From the NCBI GenBank assembly GCA_022695795.1, contig MU404075.1, forward strand, positions 372,001-436,000: a stretch of DNA of 64,000 bases, in the 5' to 3' direction. The stretch comes from Biscogniauxia marginata (Eukaryota > Ascomycota > Sordariomycetes > Xylariales > Xylariaceae). The position numbers were made by a program, and so were the translations under genes. The notes under the pieces were generated by a model, which was not told where the DNA came from, did not search any database, and saw nothing but the letters and a program-made list of their open reading frames with translations. Shown piece by piece: positions 48,095 to 57,352 of this stretch. Every line of letters begins with the position of its first letter. The stretch's first letter is position 1.

Positions 48095-49769
48095 CCGGCT
48101 AAGTAAAATTAATAATTTAATATTATTTTTAAATTATTTATTAACTTGAAAAGGAAAACGCGATAACGAATATATTATTTTATAAATCTAAGAACTTAAA
48201 AATATAAAAAACTAAAAAAAAAAGCCTAACAAATAATAATTATATTTAAATTAATATTAAAAAATATTATTTTTATTAAAATTAATAAAGTTAAACCCCT
48301 TAGTTTATTAAACGTAACGTTAATAAATAAATAAATTTAAATAAATAAAAACAACTTGGAATTATAAATATACTAAAAAAAGAGACGATTCGAAAAGGGA
48401 ACGACGTAAATTATAATTAATAATTTCCGCAAAAAATAACTTATAAATATAAATAATCGATAAAATTTATTCCTAGTTAACCTCTATATACTTAAACCGA
48501 AATAAGACTTGTAAATTAATAACCTTTTTATATTAATAGCTAAGTATAAACGGAAATGTTAATTAATTCGTAATTAATTATATAAATTATAAATTATTTA
48601 AGTTATTATACTTTTTATTAATACTTTAAAAGGCTTAATAATACTTAATAATAAACTTTAAATTAATACTTATAAATAAGTACGGGTTTAATAATGTTTA
48701 AGTTATTATATATTAATTTAATAAGTGATATTAAATTATTTTTTATAATTAAACTGTTACTATAAAAAATTTAGCGAAAATATATTATATTAAACTTTAC
48801 TAAGTTTTCAAATTACTTAAATTAATAAGTAGTAATAAAAGTTTTTAATTTATAATTAACTTTATCAACAAAATATTAAAAATTCTAAAAATTATTGTTA
48901 ATTAAATATTTTTAAATTGCTAAACAAGTTAAAAATATAAACGAATATATCGATTAACGCTTAAAACTATATATAAACTATTAATAAAACGATTAATTTT
49001 AATTAATTCTTGTAATAAACGCGATATAAACGAGTTTACCTTAAAATTTTATTGGATTATCTTTATATAAAGTGAAAAAAGGTTATGTTATATTATTCTT
49101 TTATAACTAAATAAAACGTATTATAAATTTTAAAAGATTACTTATTACTAAGAAATTTTCTCGAGAAGAAACTTAATAAATAATTAAAACTATTTACGAA
49201 TATACTAAATTTACTAAAAGTAATATATTAGCCGCATAAAAGTAAATATATAAATAAACTAATAAATATTGGTGCGAGTTAAACTTCGAAGTAAATAATA
49301 AAATATTTATTATTAAAAAATATAGTTAATAAACTGGCCGCATAATAAATTAAATTTCTTGTTAATATAATAACATTTTAAAATAAAAGCTATTTATAAA
49401 CACTTTTACTTTTTAAAGATATTAAAAGGTTTTATACCGACAAATTACGACGATATTTAAATAACTTATTATTAAGCTAAATCGCGAAAAACCCCGAAAA
49501 GGAAATTATTAACTTTAATAACTTAAAAAAGGAATAAGAAGTTAATAAAATATTAACTTCGCGAATATATTATAAAAAGCTATAATATTAAATATAATAA
49601 AAAAGTTAAAATTTAAACTTAACTTAATATAATACGAAATTCTTTAAAAACGTAATAAAGAAAATAAAAATAAAACGGGTCCCTTAATAAAACTATAATA
49701 ATAACTAAAAGTTATTAAAAAAAGGAATATAACTTTAAATATCTAAATAATAATAAAATAACTAATAAC
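48095..49769 (+). mobile_element. Outer element: RNase H tail, integrase, chromodomain-like end
   Basis: Conceptual reading starts at the RNase H/linker junction, passes a degraded integrase (about 48.5-49.2 kb), the integrase C-terminal domain (about 49.33-49.5 kb) and a chromodomain-like end around 49540-49690 (ILTSRIYYKKL then a W-x-G-type spacing). Many stops. A chromodomain places the element among chromoviruses; this rests on order and spacing more than on intact residues. Confidence 0.5.
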
Positions 49770-50293
49770 TATTACGAATCCAGCCTATTAAAAGGGTTTT
49801 TTACAAGGGTGTTAAAACACGGACCATAGGGATGTTAACAGGATAAAGGATTTCTATGTAACATCACGTGATATGAATCACTATGAATAAGGTGATTTAA
49901 GTGTATCTATTTAACAGTATAAGATAAATCACTTTAAATAGGGTAATTCAAAGTTATTTAACATATAAAAAGGGAAATAAATCACTTTAAATAAAGTGAT
50001 TTAAAGGTATTTAACATACTAAAATGGAAATCCTGTATAAGGGAAAAACGGGTATAAAAAGGAAGGAATTTCCTTTGTTTTTAGTCATTTATTCTAGTTT
50101 TTTAGCTATTAATTTAAGACTATAGTCACTTTTTAATACTATAGTGAGAGTACCTTGAAATCTCTCTAACGAACAAAATATTATTAACCACTTGAACTAA
50201 TCTCATTTCACTATTACCTTTAAATCAAGAAAACCTAATACGTACTTACCTGTGAAGTCAGCTAACTAGGAATATACAGGGAGGTTCGTCACA
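49770..50293 (+). mobile_element. Solo LTR, family A
   Basis: 524 bp with an exact 5-bp target duplication ATAAC (49765-49769 and 50294-50298). Same length and orientation as 16826-17349, inserted just after the pol end of the outer element. Confidence 0.9.
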
Positions 50294-50569
50294 ATAACTA
50301 AATAATTATAATACGGAAAGGTAGTAAACGGCAAATTTAAACCTTAATATAAAAAACTAATATAATAAACAATTATAAAAAGCATTAATTTATTACCTAT
50401 AAAATTAAGGGCTTTATAACGTAATAATTTAATTACGGACTCGAGGGTATCCTTTTTTTACTTAAAATGTAACTCTTTTAAGTTTAAATCTAGGATAAAT
50501 CAACTTTTATATATATATATATATACTTTAAGTTAACGTTTAAAGGTAAAAACTAGCCTTTAAAAGAAG

Positions 50570-50796
50570 TAATATCATAGTTTAATAACGCTAAATTTAA
50601 CAAAATAATAAATAAAACACTTCGTTATTATATTTATTATAAAATAATAAAGTTAAAACAAAAACCTAAAATGTATTTAATTATTAAAATGGCCTTAACG
50701 ACTATTTTAGATTTTTCTTCTTCTTTACCTTTAATATTTTCGTTAATAAACCAGGAAATCAAGTATTACCTTAAATCCCTTTACGTTACTATGATA
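50570..50796 (+). repeat. 3' LTR of the outer element
   Basis: 227 bp, similar to 29013-29200 but with about 40 extra bp near 50605-50645 that include a local AATAATAAA-type duplication. Starts TAATATCATAG (from TGATATCACGG-like), ends TTACTATGATA. Confidence 0.65.
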
Positions 50797-52749
50797 ATTA
50801 TTTAATTAATTAAATTTTATAAAAGATTATTTAATAATTAAATAAATTATAAATTATTTCTTTTAATATTTTATATATAATTTACTAATATATTTAAGTT
50901 AATTTATATTTAATTTAATTTAAATAATTTATTTTCTATTTTTAACTATTTTAATTATAAAGATATTTAAGATTTTATATATTAATAAATTTATTAATGA
51001 CTTATATATAATAATATTAAGAAATTTAAGTTTTATTTTAAAGTATATTTATAACATTTTTATTTATATTGTTATTTAAATGTGAAATCTTTAAGTTTTT
51101 TGTGGTTTTGTGTAGGGGGGGAGGTTCTGACTTATGGATAGAATATGATATATATCAAATGTGGTAAATGCACCCGAGGAGTTGGGGGCCGGGGTGGCAA
51201 GACCGAAAAGGGGTGGGAAACAGATAAGTCGAAGGTTTCTCACACGCAGGTTGCCGAGAATATTAGGTATCACAATCGAGAGAAACAAACAATATTTCAG
51301 TAGTACACGGGTCGATCATCCTGAACGTACGGATCCTTAAGGGCATGGTCGATCAACCCATGTCAAAATAACATATCCAAGGGTGAATGATCTATCCATC
51401 TAACCAAGTTTGTTACTATATTGCTTCATCGTTTTAAGGATCATTATGCAATTTATTTTTTTGATACCAAGATTTATATAACTAATATTCAGTGAATCCG
51501 ATTTTTCACAATACTACGGTGCTTGAGATCTTGAATGTCAGGTATAGATATGTGGTAACCAGCTCAGACAACTAAATGGCAACTAGGTAAGGCTAGATAG
51601 CTGGCTACCTCACGATGTCGTCACGCTACCTTAACGTCGTAGCCTGATACCAAGGCCTTTCACCGCCTGCTAGGATTATATATACGTATATATTCGAACC
51701 CCCTCCTTATAATTAGGCCTAGAATGCTATACATCAGTCATACCTCAACCTCAGAGGTAAATGTCTTACCTATATTTACAAGCATTATTATGGAATAAAT
51801 TATTAAGTAAAAATTCCAAAGAAGTGTCTGTAGTATTAATAATAGTGTGGATTGGTACAATATGTTGAAAGGTGCTTAATTGAGTGATCTGTTGCAATGA
51901 AAAGGTATTTCATACAACTATATAGTAGGTATTCTTGCGAGTTAAGCCAACTACCGTGTAATTCTGGTCAATGTCTCTTAGAGCTGAGCTAGATATGTAG
52001 TTTTGAAGCACCAAAGAGTTATTCTAACTTTTAATCACTGTAGATCATCGATCTAGGCTCAATACGCATCCGCGCTTTCTCTCCGTTCTTTCAACAAGAC
52101 TGTAAATCAATCATTTCAGGTTTCCTATCCTGGTACATGATAAAAGTATTACCTCAGTCTAGAATCGGGTGCCATAAGTACAGATAATTAAGCTCGGTCA
52201 AGAGAGAGAAAATGACCCGGCGATGGAAATTGAAATGTAGACATGTAATCAGCAAACATTCGACACAGGTACCAAGGTCAAAATGTACAAGTGGGCCAAT
52301 TTAGATTACAGAAAGGATGAGGCGGAGGAGAACCGCACTTCATATTATTCTGCAGCTCGGTCTCTCAATACTAGGTACCAATGTATAACAATGCCAATAG
52401 CCGGGTCCTGGCCAATTGGAAATCTCCATTCATTTATCCACGTAGACTTACATATGTATTTAGACTATGGGGGCCGGAGGAAGTGGACTAGTGTATAACA
52501 TGCTTATCTGGAAGCACTATAAAGCTAATAATAACAACACAAAGAGTAGTACCTACTCTAGGTGCTACATCTAAGTAGTGTAGATCAATGATACAGGCAT
52601 ATCAATTTAGCAGGTAGTAGAGAAAGTGTCATTTAAGTAACCCGTTATATTTTACAGCACATAAAAAACTTTCCAAGTAGCATCGCACCATGCGGTAACC
52701 TCGGATATCGATACACTCACACCGTTGACACCGACTGGGGAGTATGAGA
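50797..52749. other. Right edge of the AT-rich block and intergenic region
   Basis: Very AT-rich to about 51080, then normal composition. Inverted TATACGTATATA near 51678-51691. Frames at 51091-51288 and 52283-52498 have no motif. Nothing supported. Confidence 0.45.
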
Positions 52750-55374
52750 CTACGGCGGTGGGGAAGGTAGGTCCAACTCCTCGTCATCCCCACTGACCTC
52801 GACGGTGGCCTCTTTCCCCTTGTACGTGTACCTCACGTGCAAGACTTTCTCCTCGCCGGGAGACGGGTCCCAGAAACCGATGATGTTGCTCTTGCAGACG
52901 CCCGGGGGGATGTACAAGCGCCCGCCGTCGACGAGCGCGGCGACGGGCACCGTCACGTCGGCTACCTCTTCGGCTCCCCAGGCATTGCTGGTGCCCTGCG
53001 CTTTGACGCCGTATTTGGCGCTCAGGACCACGAGGCCGTTTGACGCGTACTCGGCCCGCATCTTGTTCTGGACACCCGCCGCCATGAGAGACGTGACTTG
53101 ATCTGCCTCCACGCGCTTGTAGCCCTGGTCGTCCCGGAGCTTTGATTTCGCCTTCTCTTCTTTGAGGTGCTGACGGTACTGACGGAGACGCCGGTACCTA
53201 CTCCAGGCCTCCCAGGCCGCGAAGCTCGTGAACGGAACAAGGGTCGTCCAGAATAGGATACCTGTGTTGAGATTTTCCCTGGAGCACATCAGAAATGGTA
53301 AGTTGATTCGCCGACCAAGGCGTGACCAATACACCGACAGATGTAGCGAGTAACTGCTCAGGCCTAGCTCGAAGCCGAGCTTCGAGAAACGACCAATTCG
53401 CTTCAAGCATCGCAGTGCGAGGTAGCCTGTCCAGACCGAGCTTGATGACAGCTCAGCTTCAATGCGGACTTCGCGGTCATGGATATGCCCCGGTTGCTTG
53501 TGATACACATCTACATGCTCGACCAAATCGTGCGGCGTCTGCTGTGGCAGCCAGAATCCCACGTCACGCACATATTTGAGCGAGGTGGATAAATAACTGG
53601 GCTCCGCAGCAGCCGAGACTGTCCATGAAGCCACCTTGCTGTTGCCAAAATCCTTGTCGAGCTCACGAAGCCCACGATTCGAAAAGCGATCCACCATCAA
53701 GGTCTCTCGTGGCTCGAACAGCCCCCCTATTTTGTATGCTAGTTCTATTTTGGGGGTACGATAGAGAGGCAGATTTAAATGTAGGATTTTCCTCTTAACC
53801 CTAGCAGAGAAGTTGGATAAGATGCGACTCGTCTCGTCTGCTCGTATCTGCCAGTCTCCACTGTCAACGCTGCACAGGAACGCGCCTTCAATGGTTGGTC
53901 GCCGCAGGCTTAGCCAGAGCCTAGGGAAACGTTTGTCCCATAAGGTTGATCTTGCCCCGATCTGAACCACACTTTCCTTCTTGTCGTAGGGAATTATGAC
54001 GCGCTTTGACAGTCCTATGGATGCTGCAAGCTCGGGAAGTACTTCAGTCTCGGCCTCTATTATGGTGCCGTCTTCGTCTTCTGCGTTGGCATTGGTGGCT
54101 TGTTCTACCTTGGAATGACTGGATTGAAGATTTCGCTGAGATAGGTTGTGTCGTAATCTAATTGCGATCAAGGGGTGAACCTTTCCAATTTGTAGTTGAG
54201 CCAGACGATCTTTCGTTGGGGTAGTAGAAAAGCTTGGTTGATAAGGGTCAAGTAGCGTTATAATAGGTAGAAATGAGACCTGTTGAAGAAACCCATAGAC
54301 TGAGCTCCTGATTACCAAGACTGTATCATCTCTCGTGGAAGATGTTGGATGCTCTTGAGGGTCCATCTTATCGACCTGGCCGGCCAGAGCCGTCTGCTGC
54401 GCTACGAGTCTAGCGGGCAAAGATTCTTGGACAATCCGCGTCGCATGGCGTAATCGGTGGTCCAGCCCAGGTAAGTGAATTAAAAACGAATAGCCCATCT
54501 CAAAATCGACTGGTTCTATGGCGGCAGTCCCATTCTGAAGGCCATACTGAGGGCCATGCTTCAAGTGTGAAAAAAGTTCTTGGGCGTCAAATCTAGCCCC
54601 AAGCTCCCAGCACTCTAGGCCAGCGTCAACATTCGCCTGGTGCTCACGATTACTCAGAAGCTCGATATGCCAACGACGATAATCTTCGTACTGCTGGTCA
54701 CTGCCAATGCTTTCATTGAACGTCCCATCATGGAGGCAGTCAAAATCATATTTCAGACGCCGGCAAGGATCGAGCAATGTCTCGAAGGCGGTTTGGACGG
54801 CCATAAAATAGATACTGGCTGCATGGCGAAGGTGAGGTGGCTGCGCATCCGGGTACAGCAAGGTAAATAGTCGGAAATATGCCCGACGGATACTCTCAGG
54901 TGAGGGGTCTCGAGAGACACATAAGAGATCGTAAAAGTTGTCGATGTTACTAAGTCGTGGGGTTCTGGCTTCATATTGAGTAGCATCGTTGGGAACAAGC
55001 TCATCTAAAGGCTGTGATGCGATTGTGCTACGCCCCAATACCGATGAAGAATCGTCAAAATCGAACTCAATTTCTCGGCGCGTAGCAGCGAATTGCTCAT
55101 TTAGGGAGAAACGCGATGCCGTACTCCGTATGCTTGGTGCTCCATGGCCTTCGTGGGCCTGGTGGCTTTGATGATACGAGGTATCGTCGTAGTACGCAGA
55201 TGACCTGGAAGATGCGTTTCGCGAAGCTTCCGAGTGTCTTGAGGACTCTGAGTGCCTCGTGGCTTCTGAGGTTCTCGATGCTTCAGACGTACCGTCGTCG
55301 GCTTGGCCCCGAGCTCTCCGCAAATGGTTTGTACTTTTAGAGCTTCGTTTGCTGCGCTTGGGACGGTCGGCCAT
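52750..55374 (-). CDS. DNAJC11-like J-domain protein with DUF3395-type C-terminus
   Basis: Single exon, 874 residues from the Met of MADRPKRSKR; the frame is open 27 codons further but this Met gives the usual basic start. A Ser/Glu/Arg-rich tail (residues 30-56, repeats of the SEASR type) precedes a J domain at about 146-212 (NFYDLLCVSRDPSPESIRRA). The middle of the protein resembles the beta-rich part of DNAJC11. The C-terminus (GGRLYIPPGVCKSNIIGFWD, then EKVLHVRYTYKGKEATVEV) matches the DUF3395 domain. A hydrophobic stretch GILFWTTLVPFTSFAAW lies near residue 715. Animal DNAJC11 sits at the mitochondrial outer membrane with the MICOS bridge; a similar site here is inferred. The J-domain HPD reads YPD (174-176), so Hsp70 stimulation is doubtful. 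Confidence 0.85.
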   Translation of the reverse strand: MADRPKRSKRSSKSTNHLRRARGQADDGTSEASRTSEATRHSESSRHSEASRNASSRSSAYYDDTSYHQSHQAHEGHGAPSIRSTASRFSLNEQFAATRREIEFDFDDSSSVLGRSTIASQPLDELVPNDATQYEARTPRLSNIDNFYDLLCVSRDPSPESIRRAYFRLFTLLYPDAQPPHLRHAASIYFMAVQTAFETLLDPCRRLKYDFDCLHDGTFNESIGSDQQYEDYRRWHIELLSNREHQANVDAGLECWELGARFDAQELFSHLKHGPQYGLQNGTAAIEPVDFEMGYSFLIHLPGLDHRLRHATRIVQESLPARLVAQQTALAGQVDKMDPQEHPTSSTRDDTVLVIRSSVYGFLQQVSFLPIITLLDPYQPSFSTTPTKDRLAQLQIGKVHPLIAIRLRHNLSQRNLQSSHSKVEQATNANAEDEDGTIIEAETEVLPELAASIGLSKRVIIPYDKKESVVQIGARSTLWDKRFPRLWLSLRRPTIEGAFLCSVDSGDWQIRADETSRILSNFSARVKRKILHLNLPLYRTPKIELAYKIGGLFEPRETLMVDRFSNRGLRELDKDFGNSKVASWTVSAAAEPSYLSTSLKYVRDVGFWLPQQTPHDLVEHVDVYHKQPGHIHDREVRIEAELSSSSVWTGYLALRCLKRIGRFSKLGFELGLSSYSLHLSVYWSRLGRRINLPFLMCSRENLNTGILFWTTLVPFTSFAAWEAWSRYRRLRQYRQHLKEEKAKSKLRDDQGYKRVEADQVTSLMAAGVQNKMRAEYASNGLVVLSAKYGVKAQGTSNAWGAEEVADVTVPVAALVDGGRLYIPPGVCKSNIIGFWDPSPGEEKVLHVRYTYKGKEATVEVSGDDEELDLPSPPP

Positions 55375-56589
55375 TGGTGAATAAAGCTCAGTGCTTTGGT
55401 GTGGCGTGTAAGACTTGGAAATAGGCAAGTACACATCCACGAACGATGTGATCAACTAGAAAATCATTGAGCTTCTAAGAACCACTGAGATCTCACAAGC
55501 TTCAGTAATAAGATGTTGTCGCGAAGAAGTGCACTTTTCGCCCCTCTTCCCCACCCTTGACAGCTGCAAGGGATAACACGGATGATCAGGACAAGGATTA
55601 CGAGTTAGGAAGAATGGTATTGATTGGTTGTTGGTCATTATTGCATAATCTAGACGAACACCCGGTGGCTTAACTACCTAGTTAGGGAATATTTTAGAAA
55701 ACATGGTTGTGGACCACCTCCAGTGCTATCCTACAGTCATAAATTCCTCTCATGGGTATTAGACTATGTATAAATAGGGTGGTGTTCTGAGTATATCGGT
55801 AAGTGTGCTGGTATCCCGTAGATACTAGTAATTAATATTTTTGGGTGAGTTATATGCTGTTTTAGTCCAAGGATTGACAAACGTATATGCTTATATACGA
55901 TATATACAGTGGCTATAAAGCGGTATTCCTATATAGCGCCAGTTAGTCTTACCTAAGGCTAAGACATCAGGTTAAGTCTTATGTACCTAATTCAAGAGTG
56001 ATTGATATGAGGGGTAAGTCACAAATAACAAGAAAAAAGAGAAGTTTGCCTACGTCATGTTAAGAGCTACTACAGAATGGTTTCGCTATCATCAAGCCCC
56101 TCAATAAATTGTACTGCTCAAATACACGGCATCTTCGCATATAACTAGTGCGTATTTGGATTTTACAATTGACTCTAGTAGGACAACATGTATCTAACAT
56201 TACATGTAGTTCGTAAGCTTCGTCACTAAAGAATCATCTCTGTAAAGCTTTAGCAGGTAAGTTCAAAGTAGAGTTATCTCGATTGCCAATGATTAGTTTC
56301 TGCGTTAAGTGCCTTGCATATGTACTCTCCATCACACGCATGTCCCCACATCGTAGAATTAAGTTAGCGACATTTCCTATTGCTCGACATGCGAGAAACA
56401 TATGCGCATATGATGCAGGTCAAACAGCTCCGCCTCCCAATAGAATTTGCGGACGAGTTACTGTGGTAAGAATCCGATTATCTCCAAGTGTATGTGGTTG
56501 CCAATCCCCGCAACTCTGCATATCTGGCTCGGCCTTGAACAACGTTCATTGTAGAATGGTACTATCCTTTACTTACTGACACCCTTCAA
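55375..56589. other. Intergenic region
   Basis: Contains the upstream region of the DNAJC11-like gene. No further gene recognised. Confidence 0.45.
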
Positions 56590-57150
56590 TGAATCCCCAT
56601 CCTTAAATAGCCATCGATAGTCAGACCTATGTCTCACCAGCTCCTCGTTGAGCTTTCAAAGTCTCTCAGAATTCTTCGGCTCTAGCGTATATTCGTACGG
56701 ATCGCCGATCTGACAATTCCTCAAGTATGCAGGCGGTCTTTCCGGAACTCCGGGATCTAGCGCAGCCACGAGCATAGTTGAGGACTCCTGACTCTTCGTC
56801 TTCAACCTAGATTCATCCCAAACATACTTACGTCCCGTCTCGCGCAGGGACATGGCCTCTATCTCTTTAAAAGCCGCCGCAAGGTCGTCAATATGCACCG
56901 GTAGCCCCGTGCTGTGGATACTACCCGAGCGGACAGCCATCGAGGTGGCGCCCTGGATGCTGAGCCGCTTCGTCAGTGCCACACTAAACACGACGTTGGC
57001 CGTCTTCAAATCTCCGTACGCTATCCACGGGTGGTACGTCGTGCCGCCGGAGAAATTTTAGTCGCGCGCTTCTTTGCGGATCTAAGCCGCCGCTAGCAGT
57101 GCCGGCATCAGCAGGTTCATCTTACCGGGCGAGTCTGCGTTCCTAAGCTA
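56590..57150 (-). pseudogene. Short-chain dehydrogenase/reductase relic
   Basis: Minus-strand reading KMNLLMPALLAAA, stop TAG (57082-57084), IRKEARD, stop TAA (57058-57060), NFSGGTTYHPWIAYGDLKTA, VVFSVALTKRLS, then GLPVHIDDLAAAFKEIEAMS, LDPGVPERPPAYLRNCQIGD, stop TGA (56656-56658), KLNEELVRHRSDYRW. This is the C-terminal two thirds of an SDR of the retinol-dehydrogenase-like fungal group, with catalytic YxxxK as YGDLK. All stops are in one frame with no shift. The cofactor-binding N-terminus (TGxxxGxG) is absent. The third stop sits where the family usually has Trp (ERLW), consistent with a G-to-A change. Confidence 0.8.
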
Positions 57151-57352
57151 TCATATTCGAACGAAGGCATGATTGGGGCAATTATTTCCAAGGCAACTCA
57201 TGTACGTATGGTTTATGTTACTATTTTGAACTTGATCTTAGAGAGGTCGATTCACATTCGTTCAGTTTTGTGTTTCAAGAAATGCCATCGCCGAAACTTT
57301 ATTCCTAAGTCTACCTAACTAAGGACTAGGTATACATATTTCTATGACAATA
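57151..57352. other. Intergenic region
   Basis: Nothing recognised. Confidence 0.4.

Larger units (their letters stand above)
29013..50796 (+). mobile_element. Outer Ty3/gypsy chromovirus-like element with nested insertions
   Basis: Direct terminal repeats at 29013-29200 and 50570-50796 frame a plus-strand element whose parts are found at 29201-29739, 30171-33722, 48095-49769 and 50294-50569. Order: gag-like, protease/RT, RNase H tail, integrase, chromodomain-like end. Inside are a solo LTR C, a truncated LTR C, an inverted pair of a second gypsy element with an LTR B, and a solo LTR A. All parts are mutated to AT-rich, stop-filled sequence, as RIP would do. Target duplications at the outer ends are not clear (TATAT versus ATTAT). 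Confidence 0.7.
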
